A stretch of 64,000 bases of DNA from Streptococcus phocae (GTDB taxonomy: Bacteria > Bacillota > Bacilli > Lactobacillales > Streptococcaceae). A model generated the notes under the pieces. That model did no database searches. It saw nothing but the letters and a program-made list of their open reading frames with translations, and was not told the DNA's origin. Positions 56,147 through 64,000 of the stretch are shown here, one piece after another. The first letter of the stretch is position 1. Each line of letters begins with the position of its first letter. Both the position numbers and the translations under genes were made by a program. Where the stretch lies: NCBI RefSeq assembly GCF_001302265.1, contig NZ_LHQM01000005.1, positions 1 through 64,000 of the forward strand, in the 5' to 3' direction.

Positions 56147-56428
56147 ATGGATAGCAGATTATTACAAATGCTAGATGAATTTGAGGCAGGGCTGATAGAG
56201 CGCAAAATCAAAGTCATGAAAATGATCAATCACGAAACAGAAATTTATCCACTAGAGCTCAATAAAAAGCAAGTAAGTAAGATGTTTGGAGTTGATCCAA
56301 CAACATTTGATGCAAGATTTAATAGCCACAAAAATTTTCCACGTATCGAAACAGGTGGAAGGGAAAAATACCCACGAGATTTAGTCATTGAGTGGTATCA
56401 CAAAAATTACATGAAAACAGGAGTATAA
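56147..56428 (+). CDS. DUF771-like phage protein
   Basis: A 93-residue protein with an N-terminal helical part and a C-terminal DNA-binding-like part (LNKKQVSKMFGVDPTTFDARFN, residues about 44-65; FPRIETGGREKYPRDLVIEWY). This matches the DUF771 family common in early regions of phages of Gram-positives. The start is the ATG at 56147, with a weak GAGG site. Confidence 0.65.
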   Translation: MDSRLLQMLDEFEAGLIERKIKVMKMINHETEIYPLELNKKQVSKMFGVDPTTFDARFNSHKNFPRIETGGREKYPRDLVIEWYHKNYMKTGV

Positions 56429-56429
56429 C

Positions 56430-56730
56430 ATGAAATTATTTGACTTTATTAAATTATTTGACTTTATTTTTGCAAAACCAAAACAAAAAAACCGTCCTGA
56501 TTGGACTATTGAAAAAAACGGATGGCAGAAAAGTCGTGACGCATATAACAAAAGACACAACTTAGGAAATACAGTGATATGAAGCAGATTCAGATATTGC
56601 AATCAAAAAAGCAAAATTATTAGATATCATCATAAAAAATAGATATATTTTGCAAACTACGCTCGATAGGTGCATTGCTGAACTGGATGAGAAAGATCAA
56701 CGAGAAATTAAGGAGGCCTGGAACAAATGA
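56430..56730 (+). pseudogene. Early phage gene, apparently split by a frameshift
   Basis: The first frame (56430-56582, 50 codons, MKLFDFIKLFDFIFAKPKQK start, AGGAG site) stops at TGA. A second open stretch (56578-56730) continues in the next frame with coding-like sequence (EADSDIAIKKAKLLDIII..QREIKEAWNK) but has no start. Its stop overlaps the next gene as ATGA. Together they make one protein of about 100 residues. It may be a frameshift mutation, a programmed shift at ATATGA, or a separate gene with a rare start. Confidence 0.5.
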
Positions 56731-56972
56731 CAAGAATAGCAAAAACAAAAATTGGAGCTCAACAAAATGGCTACGGACGTATCGGATGTGATATAGAGAT
56801 TTATAACGAAATTGCTGAAATTGCAGATAAATGTGGTTATACCCTAACAAGTCTAACTAACGCTTTGTTGGGCTATGCTTTAGAAAATAGTGAACTAACA
56901 GCAGAAACAAAAACAATTGAAGTTTTTAAATTTACTATAGGAAACGAGGATTTCAACAATGGTAACAATTAA
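56727..56972 (+). CDS. Small phage protein, possible ribbon-helix-helix
   Basis: An 81-residue protein; GYGRIGCDIEIYNEIAEIADKCGYTLTSLTNALLGYAL (residues about 14-51) has a strand-helix-helix pattern as in ribbon-helix-helix regulators. AAGGAGG ribosome site. It overlaps the next gene by 14 bases. Confidence 0.55.
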   Translation: MTRIAKTKIGAQQNGYGRIGCDIEIYNEIAEIADKCGYTLTSLTNALLGYALENSELTAETKTIEVFKFTIGNEDFNNGNN

Positions 56973-58242
56973 CAAACTAGAAATAGAAAATGTTAAGCGA
57001 ATAAAAGCCGTTAAGGTTGAACCGTCTGCAAAGGGTTTAACAATTATTGGAGGTAACAATAACCAAGGGAAGACGAGTGTTTTAGATTCAATCGCTTGGG
57101 CATTGGGTGGTAATAAGTATAAGCCTAGTCAAGCGATGAGAGATGGTTCACAAGTACCGCCTACGCTAAAAATAACGATGTCAAATGGACTTATCGTTGA
57201 GCGAAAAGGAAAAAACGCTAGTCTTAAAGTCATTGACCCTGACGGTCAAAAAGGTGGGCAACAATTATTAGATAGTTTTGTAGAAGAATTAGCTATTAAC
57301 TTGCCTAAATTTATGGATGGAACACCTAAAGAAAAAGCAGATGTTTTGCTTGAAATTATCGGCGTTGGTAATCAACTGGCTGAGCTGGAATTAAAAGAAA
57401 AAGAAATCTACAATCAGAGGCATACGATTGGTGTAATTGCTGATCAAAAAGAAAAATTTGCAAAAGAGATGACATGTTATCCAGACGCGCCTAAGCAACT
57501 TATTTCCATATCGGAACTTATCCAACAACAACAAACCATCTTAGCAAAAAATGGAGATAATGCAGCCAAGCGTCAAAATGTTGAGCGTATTCGTTATGAT
57601 TACGAACAATCCAACTTAGAAGTTGATCGTTTAAGAAAGTTACTTGCTGAAGCTGAAGCTAAGACAAATAAATTAAGTGAAGACTTAAAAATTGCAAATA
57701 CTAACGCTATGGATTTGCATGATGAATCAACTGCAGAAATCGAAGAAAACATTGCTCAAATTGATGAAATCAATCGTAAAGTTAGAGCTAATCTCGATAA
57801 AGAAAAAGCGGAAGAAGATGCAAAACAACATCGTGAAAAATACAATGAATTGACTGGACAAATTGATTCTGTTCGTAAAGAAAAACGTGACTTATTAACT
57901 AATGCAGACTTACCACTTGATGGGCTATCAGTCGATGATGGTAAGTTATTATATCTCGGTCAAGAGTGGGACAACATGTCAGGTAGTCAACAACTTATGG
58001 TTGCCACAGCTATTGTACGCAAATTGAAACCGGAATGTGGCTTTGTCTTAATCGACAAACTTGAGCAGATGGACAACATCACACTTGCACAATTTAGTCA
58101 ATGGTTAGAACAAGAAGGACTTCAAGCTATTGCTACTAGAGTATCTACTGGTGAGGAATGTGCAATCATTATCGAAGATGGCTACTCAATCGAGAATGAA
58201 AAACATCAATCGATGGTTCAATCCAAAACTTGGAATTTTTAG
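56959..58242 (+). CDS. SbcC/RecF-like AAA ATPase of the phage recombination module
   Basis: A 427-residue ABC/SMC-type ATPase: Walker A GGNNNQGKTS (residues about 31-40), a coiled-coil of about 170 residues (about 150-320), a signature-like NMSGSQQLM (about 334) and a Walker B region FVLIDKLEQMD (about 358). The coil is short compared with SbcC. It lies upstream of a Sak4-like ATPase, an arrangement seen in phage recombination cassettes. It probably handles DNA ends together with that protein. Confidence 0.8.
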   Translation: MVTINKLEIENVKRIKAVKVEPSAKGLTIIGGNNNQGKTSVLDSIAWALGGNKYKPSQAMRDGSQVPPTLKITMSNGLIVERKGKNASLKVIDPDGQKGGQQLLDSFVEELAINLPKFMDGTPKEKADVLLEIIGVGNQLAELELKEKEIYNQRHTIGVIADQKEKFAKEMTCYPDAPKQLISISELIQQQQTILAKNGDNAAKRQNVERIRYDYEQSNLEVDRLRKLLAEAEAKTNKLSEDLKIANTNAMDLHDESTAEIEENIAQIDEINRKVRANLDKEKAEEDAKQHREKYNELTGQIDSVRKEKRDLLTNADLPLDGLSVDDGKLLYLGQEWDNMSGSQQLMVATAIVRKLKPECGFVLIDKLEQMDNITLAQFSQWLEQEGLQAIATRVSTGEECAIIIEDGYSIENEKHQSMVQSKTWNF

Positions 58243-58255
58243 AAGGGAGTGAAAA

Positions 58256-58456
58256 ATGAATAGACAGATTACAAGTTTTATCTATTCATTACCTAAAGAA
58301 AAACAGATGTGGGGAGAGTTGTTTCTGCTCATTTCTATGAAATTAATAAATCCCAAAAATAATAATGATATGTTGCTTGAAATAATTAACACAAAAACAT
58401 CTGATGGAAAAGTAACTACTAAATATATATTGAATATTAATACGGAGGAAGATTAA
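58256..58456 (+). CDS. Small phage protein
   Basis: A 66-residue protein (MNRQITSFIYSLPKEKQMWG) with an AAGGGAG ribosome site. It lies between the two ATPases and overlaps the second by one base (TAATG). Not recognised. Confidence 0.55.
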   Translation: MNRQITSFIYSLPKEKQMWGELFLLISMKLINPKNNNDMLLEIINTKTSDGKVTTKYILNINTEED

Positions 58457-59532
58457 TGCAAATCACAAGAGGAAAACGTGCAAGGGCTCAACGTGTTATC
58501 ATTTATGGCCCAGAAGGGATTGGTAAGTCTAGCTTTGCGGCTCAATTTCCTGAACCGTTATTTATTGATACAGAAGGATCAACAGATAATATGGATGTAG
58601 CTCGCATGGATAAGCCAGCAAGCTACACTATGTTAAAAAATCAAATCGCTTGGGTTAAAGCCAATCCTACCAGTTGCAAAACATTAGTCATTGATACTAT
58701 TGACTGGGCAGAAAGCCTAATTGTTGAAGATGTCTGCGCCCAGCATGGTAAAAAGGGCATTGAAGATTTCGGTTGGGGAAATGGTTATACATACACAAAG
58801 GAAGAAGTCGGTCGTTTTCTCAATATGCTTCAAGATTTAATAGAGGTTGGTATCAATGTGGTTCTCACTGCGCATGCTCAAATGCGTAAATTTGAACAAC
58901 CAGACGAGATGGGAGCTTATGATCGTTGGGAGCTGAAGCTTGGTAAAAAGACTAGCTCTCAAACAGCTCCTTTGGTCAAAGAATGGTCTGATATGGTTTT
59001 GTTTGCGAATTACAAAACAGTCGTAATGACAAGTGAAACTAAAAAGAAAAAAGCAACAGGGGGTGCTCGAGTTCTATATACTCAACACCATCCAGCGTGG
59101 GATGCTAAAAATAGACATGGACTGCCTGATGAAATGCCACTTGATTATGCTGGTATCGCACATATATTTAACAGTGTGACTGCCACAGAAAACGACAATA
59201 TTTCTCAACCAACTATTTCCAAAATGGAAACAATTCAACAAACGTCACAGCCGACAGTAAATGATCAATTGGCAACAAGTAATCCCCAAGTATCCTTACC
59301 AGAAACTTTGCCACAAGCTATCAAAGATTTGATGGTACCTGAGAACGTGACAGCGGATGAGTTGGTAAAAGTAGCTTACATTCGAGGGCACTTCCCAATG
59401 GGTACGCCAATCGAAAACTTCCCATCTGATTATTGGAATATGATTGTAGCGAACTGGAATGCGACTCTCGATGTGATCAAGACACAAGTAAGAGAATCTG
59501 CAGATATACCCTTTACTGTGGAGGGGGCGTAG
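58456..59532 (+). CDS. Sak4-like RecA-fold ATPase (single-strand annealing)
   Basis: A 358-residue protein with Walker A YGPEGIGKSS (residues about 16-25), Walker B TLVIDTIDW (about 75) and VVLTAHAQMRKF (about 135), the minimal RecA core of Sak4/AAA_24 proteins that promote phage annealing recombination. The C-terminal 100 residues are a polar linker and a small helical domain. GGAGGA ribosome site. Works with the DUF669 protein encoded downstream. Confidence 0.8.
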   Translation: MQITRGKRARAQRVIIYGPEGIGKSSFAAQFPEPLFIDTEGSTDNMDVARMDKPASYTMLKNQIAWVKANPTSCKTLVIDTIDWAESLIVEDVCAQHGKKGIEDFGWGNGYTYTKEEVGRFLNMLQDLIEVGINVVLTAHAQMRKFEQPDEMGAYDRWELKLGKKTSSQTAPLVKEWSDMVLFANYKTVVMTSETKKKKATGGARVLYTQHHPAWDAKNRHGLPDEMPLDYAGIAHIFNSVTATENDNISQPTISKMETIQQTSQPTVNDQLATSNPQVSLPETLPQAIKDLMVPENVTADELVKVAYIRGHFPMGTPIENFPSDYWNMIVANWNATLDVIKTQVRESADIPFTVEGA

Positions 59533-59571
59533 TTTTTGGGAATTAAAAATAATAGCGAGGTATAACAAAGA

Positions 59572-59994
59572 ATGGATAAAACAATCAAATTAAATTTGTC
59601 AGCGATTGGTGAAGGTGGTCTACAAGAAAAGGTAGATAAGGAACTTGAAAAAGTGTTTGATAATATTCTAGATCCTAACACTGATATTAAGACAAAACGG
59701 AAATTAACCATCACACTAACAATGACTTCTGACGAAACACGAGAGGTTGTTAGTACATCAATGGAAGTTAAGTCAACATTGGCACCACAAACAGGTGTAG
59801 CCACCACTGTGCTTGTCGGTCAAAAAGATGGCAAAGTGTATGCTAATGAACTTAAAAGCAAAATCCCTGGTCAAACATATTTTGATGAAGAAGCAATTTT
59901 ACGAACAGATATTGGGCAGCCGATTGATGACCTTGAAAGAGGCATTAACGAAGATGTCATTGATTTTAATAAACAAAAGAAAGTAGGTAACTAA
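59572..59994 (+). CDS. Phage early protein, unknown
   Basis: A 140-residue protein, beta-rich (RKLTITLTMTSDETREVVSTSMEVKS), acidic and soluble. It lies between the Sak4-like and the next replication genes, and its frame ends one base before the next start. Similar proteins occur in many phages of this module; no function known. Confidence 0.55.
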   Translation: MDKTIKLNLSAIGEGGLQEKVDKELEKVFDNILDPNTDIKTKRKLTITLTMTSDETREVVSTSMEVKSTLAPQTGVATTVLVGQKDGKVYANELKSKIPGQTYFDEEAILRTDIGQPIDDLERGINEDVIDFNKQKKVGN

Positions 59995-59995
59995 T

Positions 59996-60730
59996 ATGTC
60001 AGAAAATATTAAAGAAGCTTTGGAGTATGCAGTAAATACAGCTCACCACAGGCCTGAGACTATATTGGGTAATGATGGCAAAGAGTATTATGATCGCAAC
60101 AAATATTCTTTGGTCGAACTCAAAACTAGACATTATCCAAAAAACTTAATTTTAAACACGCTTGACAGTTTGATTGATTATCTTAAATCAGATATGAACA
60201 ATATTAATTCCAAGCGTCTTATGGTCATTGTAGAAGGCCCTCGTGAAGTTATTGTTTGTGAAGAAGACGATGATGAACTTAATCGAAATGTTTTAGTAAC
60301 TGTGGAAGCAATTATTCCAAATGTTCAATTTGGTCGCTACGAATCCCCTTCAGACTTTAATATTAGTCTGCAGTCATTATTCGTTAATGCTGACGATCGT
60401 AACACAGTTATTGAATTTGCTAGTGCATTAAAAATCGAAAACGGTTCAGAAATTGTTGATGATGGCATTGGTCAAACTGCCACAATTAAACAAGGCGTGG
60501 CAAGCCTTGCAAAAGCTAAAGCGCCAAACCCAGTTACATTACGCCCATACCGCACATTTTCTGAAGTAGAACAACCTTCAAGCGAGTTCATTTTCCGCAT
60601 TAATCAATTTGCTAATATGGCTTTGTTCGAAGCAGACGGAGGAAAGTGGCGCTTAGATGCTATCAATAATATTGCTAACTACTTAAAAGAAGCACTTGCT
60701 AATCAAACTAACATTACAATTTTAGCTTAA
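59996..60730 (+). CDS. Phage protein, possibly DUF2303-like
   Basis: A 244-residue soluble protein. Conserved-looking parts: MVIVEGPREVIVCEEDDDELNRN (residues about 76-98), DGIGQTATIKQGVASLAKA (about 155-173) and the C-terminal WRLDAINNIANYLKEAL. The layout resembles DUF2303 proteins of phage replication modules, but the match is uncertain. It is probably co-translated with its upstream neighbour. Confidence 0.5.
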   Translation: MSENIKEALEYAVNTAHHRPETILGNDGKEYYDRNKYSLVELKTRHYPKNLILNTLDSLIDYLKSDMNNINSKRLMVIVEGPREVIVCEEDDDELNRNVLVTVEAIIPNVQFGRYESPSDFNISLQSLFVNADDRNTVIEFASALKIENGSEIVDDGIGQTATIKQGVASLAKAKAPNPVTLRPYRTFSEVEQPSSEFIFRINQFANMALFEADGGKWRLDAINNIANYLKEALANQTNITILA

Positions 60731-60750
60731 TAGAAAACAGGAGAAATATC

Positions 60751-61353
60751 ATGACACAACAATTTAATAACAACTTTGAACGCGAACTTGGATGGGATGA
60801 TGAAATCTCACAAGATGGCTTACAATACGTTTCATTGACGCCGGGAGACTATCAATTTACTGTTACGAACATGGAACGTGCACGTCATACACCAAACGCA
60901 CAAAATCCAGGGAAATTGCCTGCTTGTAACAAGGCTATTATCACAATTCAAATTGAAACAGCTGAGGGAATCGCTCAATTAACACACAATTTGTTCCTAC
61001 ATACTTCGACAGAAGGTATGCTATCAGCTTTCTTTGGGGCAATTGGTCAAAAGAAACATGGCGAACCTCTCAAGATGAACTGGAACACTGTTATCGGATC
61101 AAAGGGTGTCGCACGCATCAACAAGCGCAAAGGAACTGGACAATACGCTGATAAAGAATACGACAATGTTAAATCAATGATTTATGCTGACGAAGTGAAC
61201 TGGACAAAAGTATTAAACGCAAACCAATCAGCACAATCTGTTCAGCAGACAGCACCACAGCAACAGTATCAGCAACCTACTCAAAATCAAGCGCCACAAC
61301 AACAGCCAATGCAAAATCAACAACAAGCTCAAGGTAACTGGGGAGGATTTTAA
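60751..61353 (+). CDS. DUF669 protein, likely phage SSB-like factor
   Basis: A 200-residue protein. The N-terminal 145 residues form a DUF669 domain (LTPGDYQFTVTNMERARH; HTSTEGMLSAFFGAIGQKKHG). The last 45 residues are a Gln/Pro/Asn-rich disordered tail ending GNWGGF, the architecture of single-strand binding proteins, whose tails recruit partners. DUF669 genes lie beside Sak4 and helicase genes. Ribosome site AGGAG. Overlaps the helicase start by one base. Confidence 0.8.
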   Translation: MTQQFNNNFERELGWDDEISQDGLQYVSLTPGDYQFTVTNMERARHTPNAQNPGKLPACNKAIITIQIETAEGIAQLTHNLFLHTSTEGMLSAFFGAIGQKKHGEPLKMNWNTVIGSKGVARINKRKGTGQYADKEYDNVKSMIYADEVNWTKVLNANQSAQSVQQTAPQQQYQQPTQNQAPQQQPMQNQQQAQGNWGGF

Positions 61354-62936
61354 TGAAACTTAGACCTTACCAAGAAGAGGCGAGGTCGGCAGTGCAGCAT
61401 GAATGGGAAGATGGCAAGAAGAGGACGCTTCTTGTCCTCCCCACAGGCTGTGGTAAGACGATTGTCTTTTCGAAAATTATCGAGGACAGGGTACGACGAG
61501 GTGAACGCGTTCTAGTTTTAGCTCATAGATCAGAGCTTTTGGAACAAGCTAGCGACAAGTTGATGACAGCGACAGGACTGAAAACAGCCGTAGAAAAAGC
61601 TGAAAACACTTCTTTAGGTTCGTGGTTTCGAGTTGTTGTTGGGTCCGTTCAAACGATGCAAAGAGAGAAACGTTTGAAACAATTCCCTGAAAATCATTTT
61701 GACACAATTATTATTGATGAGGCCCATCATGCCATCTCTGACGGTTACCAAAGAGTGCTTCAACACTTTAATAGTAGTAATGTTTTGGGAGTGACGGCAA
61801 CACCTGACCGGGGGGATAAACAAAATTTAGGTAAATATTTTGATAGTTTGGCTTACGAATACTCACTAGTTGATGCGATAAAGTCAGGATACTTATCGAA
61901 AATAACAGCAGTTACTATTCCGTTAAATCTTGATTTATCATCTGTTGGGCAACAGTCTGGCGACTTCAAAGCGAGTGAAATAGGAACAGCTCTAGATCCA
62001 TATCTTGAACAAATTGCTGATGAAATGGTTAAGCAATGCTCTAATCGCAAAACAGTTGTATTTTTGCCATTAGTTAAAACTTCTCAAAAATTTCGCGACA
62101 TTTTAAATCAAAAAGGTTTCAAAGCAGCAGAAATCAATGGTGAATCTAAAGATCGCGGTGAAATATTAGATGATTTTGACAAAGATAAGTACAACGTTCT
62201 TTGTAATTCTATGCTTTTAACAGAAGGATGGGATTGTCCAACAGTCGATTGTGTGGTTGTTTTAAGACCTACAAAAGTAAGAGCTCTTTATAGCCAAATG
62301 GTAGGGCGTGGAACACGTCTAGCGCCAGGTAAGGAAAATCTCTTACTACTAGACTTCCTTTGGCACACAGAGCGTCACGAGCTATGTAGACCAGCGCATT
62401 TGATTGCAAAGACACCAGAAGTTGCTCAAAAAATGGTCGAGAACATGACTGAGGAGACTGAAGTAGCTTTTGAATTGTTGGAAGCTGAGGAAGTAGCTAG
62501 TAAAGATGTCGTGGCAGAACGAGAAGAGGCCTTAGCGAAACAATTAGCTGAAATGCGCAAACGCAAAAGAGCGTTGGTTGATCCATTGCAGTTCGAAATG
62601 TCAATCAACGCTGAAGACTTGGTGGATTACGTACCAGAATTTGGATGGGAAATGGCACCAGTATCCGACAAGCAAAAAAATGCCTTAGAAAAATTTGGTA
62701 TTTTTACAGACGAGATTGGAAATGCAGGAAAAGCTACTAAGTTATTAGAACGACTAGCCAAGAGGAGAGAGACCGGCTTAACAACACCAAAACAAATCCG
62801 AATGCTAGAGCGATATGGTTTCAAAAATGTGGGCATGTGGAAATTTGAAGTAGCATCAAACATGATTAATCGTATTGCTGCGAACGGCTGGCGGTTACCT
62901 CGTGGCATTGTAGCTAGAGAATACCAACCTGAATAG
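61353..62936 (+). CDS. DEAD/DEAH-box superfamily 2 helicase
   Basis: A 527-residue SF2 helicase: motif I LPTGCGKT (about residue 29), motif II DEAHH (about 122), motif III VTATPDR (about 148) and motif VI MVGRGTRLAPGK (about 317). The C-terminal 150 residues have two similar helical segments (SDKQKNALEKFGI and TPKQIRMLERYGF). GGAGG ribosome site. Acts in prophage replication or recombination with the DUF669 and primase proteins. Confidence 0.88.
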   Translation: MKLRPYQEEARSAVQHEWEDGKKRTLLVLPTGCGKTIVFSKIIEDRVRRGERVLVLAHRSELLEQASDKLMTATGLKTAVEKAENTSLGSWFRVVVGSVQTMQREKRLKQFPENHFDTIIIDEAHHAISDGYQRVLQHFNSSNVLGVTATPDRGDKQNLGKYFDSLAYEYSLVDAIKSGYLSKITAVTIPLNLDLSSVGQQSGDFKASEIGTALDPYLEQIADEMVKQCSNRKTVVFLPLVKTSQKFRDILNQKGFKAAEINGESKDRGEILDDFDKDKYNVLCNSMLLTEGWDCPTVDCVVVLRPTKVRALYSQMVGRGTRLAPGKENLLLLDFLWHTERHELCRPAHLIAKTPEVAQKMVENMTEETEVAFELLEAEEVASKDVVAEREEALAKQLAEMRKRKRALVDPLQFEMSINAEDLVDYVPEFGWEMAPVSDKQKNALEKFGIFTDEIGNAGKATKLLERLAKRRETGLTTPKQIRMLERYGFKNVGMWKFEVASNMINRIAANGWRLPRGIVAREYQPE

Positions 62937-62948
62937 GAGACAAAATAA

Positions 62949-63143
62949 ATGGAAAATATGAATGAACAAATTGAAAAATTTATTAATGATTTTGTAAAAG
63001 AGGCTATCGAAAAATCTGATACATACGCTGATGCCATTTTGTATGTTAATAAGATTGCATCTCTTACAGAGTTAGGCCAAGTAATTAAAAAAGCTATTCA
63101 AGACAAAATCGGTGAATATGCCTTAAATAGCAAAATTAATTAA
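62949..63143 (+). CDS. Small phage protein
   Basis: A 64-residue helical protein (MENMNEQIEKFINDFVKEAI) behind AGGAGA. It overlaps the convergent gene by four bases. Not recognised. Confidence 0.55.
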   Translation: MENMNEQIEKFINDFVKEAIEKSDTYADAILYVNKIASLTELGQVIKKAIQDKIGEYALNSKIN

Positions 63144-63391
63144 ATTACTTCAATTTTAACAATCGCATTTGATGAGAAGTAAGTTCCAGGATTTTCTAAA
63201 TCGAAGAAAAATTGTGAGTTAGCAATCAATTCTAAGAAACTAGGAACTAATCCATCGTGAACATGGTTCCATAATGAATATATTTTTGATAAAGACATAG
63301 CATCATTTGATTTAACTACACTTTGAAAACTTTGTTCTTCATGAAAAATAACAATAGAACCATCTGAAAAAGTAACTTTAATTTCAGGCAT
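63140..63391 (-). CDS. Antisense-strand phage protein, unknown
   Basis: An 83-residue protein beginning MPEIKVTFSDGSIVIFHEE, with an FSDG motif like the other two antisense genes and a hydrophobic ending (SSNAIVKIEVI). AAAGGAGG ribosome site and a TGATATAAT box 26 bases upstream. It splits the early operon between helicase and primase. Function unknown. Confidence 0.65.
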   Translation of the reverse strand: MPEIKVTFSDGSIVIFHEEQSFQSVVKSNDAMSLSKIYSLWNHVHDGLVPSFLELIANSQFFFDLENPGTYFSSNAIVKIEVI

Positions 63392-63416
63392 ATAATTAAC
63401 CTCCTTTCATTAGTTA

Positions 63417-63425
63417 ATTATATCA
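63417..63425 (-). promoter_or_regulatory. Antisense cassette -10 box, copy 3
   Basis: TGATATAAT, identical to the boxes at 55428 and 56083. Confidence 0.65.
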
Positions 63426-63442
63426 GACAAAGAAAGGAAAAC

Positions 63443-64000
63443 ATGGCAGAGAATGATTTTAATTTGCTACCGTTGCTGGATTATATCAATCCTGCCACGG
63501 TGGATTATCAAACATGGGTCCAAGTAGGAATGGCCCTTAAACACGAAGGATACACTGCGATGGATTGGGATACTTGGTCTCAATCAGACAGCAGATATAA
63601 AAAAGGAGAATGTTTTGCTAAATGGGATAGTTTCCAAGGCAACGGACTTGGAACTATTACTGGTGCGACTATCACACAACTAGCAAAAGAGAATGGATGG
63701 GTGTCAGAATATCGCACAAACGATGAATCACATGAGTTAGATTGGGATTCGACAATTGATCGTGATTACAAGATTATCGATAAGAATTGGGTTGAATCAA
63801 AAGAAATTCAAGAACCTAAAAATTGGAATCCAGTACAAGATTTAATTACTTACATTGACACTCTTTTTGAATCTACTGACCGCGTAGGATATGTCACAGA
63901 GACTTACCCTATAACTTTAGATAACGGAGAAATTATCTATAAACCAACCAAAGGTGCTTACGATAGGACAGCAGGTCAGTTAATCCAAGAACTTCAAAAA
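63443..64000 (+). CDS. Phage primase/helicase, N-terminal part (runs off the window)
   Basis: The first 186 residues of a larger protein. The N-terminus has a PriCT_2-type domain: LLDYINPATVDYQTWVQVGM (residues 8-27), then SDSRYKKGECFAKWDSF (about 48). Proteins with this start usually continue into a D5/VirE helicase. AAAGGA ribosome site. Frame open to the last base, so the 3' end is missing from the window. Confidence 0.75.
   Translation, partial: MAENDFNLLPLLDYINPATVDYQTWVQVGMALKHEGYTAMDWDTWSQSDSRYKKGECFAKWDSFQGNGLGTITGATITQLAKENGWVSEYRTNDESHELDWDSTIDRDYKIIDKNWVESKEIQEPKNWNPVQDLITYIDTLFESTDRVGYVTETYPITLDNGEIIYKPTKGAYDRTAGQLIQELQK

Larger units (their letters stand above)
52060..64000. mobile_element. 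Prophage at tRNA-Cys (left end, continues past window)
   Basis: The left end is at the 3' part of tRNA-Cys. Gene order is integrase, lipoprotein, CI (minus strand), then Cro, small early genes, a recombination/replication module and primase (plus strand), the usual layout of temperate siphophages. Structural genes and attR lie beyond the window. Confidence 0.9.

Noticed and set aside
56381..56850. Minus-strand ORFs across the early phage genes
   Set aside because: They are hydrophobic shadow frames of AT-rich coding DNA; unlike the three accepted antisense genes they have no ribosome site or TGATATAAT box.

Overview
The window looks like a low-GC Gram-positive chromosome of a pyogenic-group Streptococcus. 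The conserved order (rpmG-rpmF / hisS-aspS / argS / argR-mutS / mutL-ruvA / cinA-recA / spx / ireB-ruvX / nrdD-nrdG / pepO / tsf-rpsB / ahpF-ahpC) is that of S. pyogenes and its sisters. A serum-opacity-factor-like LPXTG protein and a chromosomal island at the 5' end of mutL also point there. The companions lmrP, tag and sfbX known from S. pyogenes are missing, so S. dysgalactiae or another close relative seems likelier than S. pyogenes itself. This assignment is an inference.

Layout. 1-13.2 kb is housekeeping: a DUF2089 gene pair, ribosomal proteins L33/L32, hisS, aspS, three tandem YitT-family membrane proteins, argS, argR, a YlbF-family gene, mutS and a cold-shock gene. 13.5-17.1 kb is accessory: a small membrane protein and a sof/fnbA-like adhesin gene broken by two homopolymer frameshifts (A7 and G7). 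17.56-30.57 kb is a 13-kb phage-like chromosomal island of the SpyCI type, bounded by an imperfect 26-bp repeat whose right copy abuts the mutL start. It carries an integrase, a repressor/Cro pair, Rha and BRO regulators, a primase-polymerase plus D5 helicase with an iteron-rich candidate origin, ArpU/sigma-like late regulators and, beside attL, one secreted-protein gene. It has no capsid, tail or lysis genes. 30.6-52.1 kb returns to housekeeping (repair and competence genes, spx, anaerobic ribonucleotide reductase, pepO, tsf/rpsB, peroxide defence) and ends at tRNA-Cys(GCA). From there to the end of the window is the early half of a tailed-phage prophage: integrase, lipoprotein, CI, Cro, many small early genes, a recombination/replication module and the start of a primase.

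How it fits together. The repair genes mutS and mutL are separated by about 17.6 kb of accessory DNA. The island integrase points straight into mutL with no visible terminator between them, so mutL and ruvA in the integrated state probably depend on island transcription. The island's secreted-protein gene and the chromosomal sof-like gene share an almost identical 60-bp promoter, which suggests that island cargo has been wired to a host virulence regulator. In the prophage, three single-gene cassettes lie on the strand opposite the early operon. They share an identical extended -10 box and encode small proteins with the same short motif, so they are good candidates for lysogeny-expressed accessory genes.
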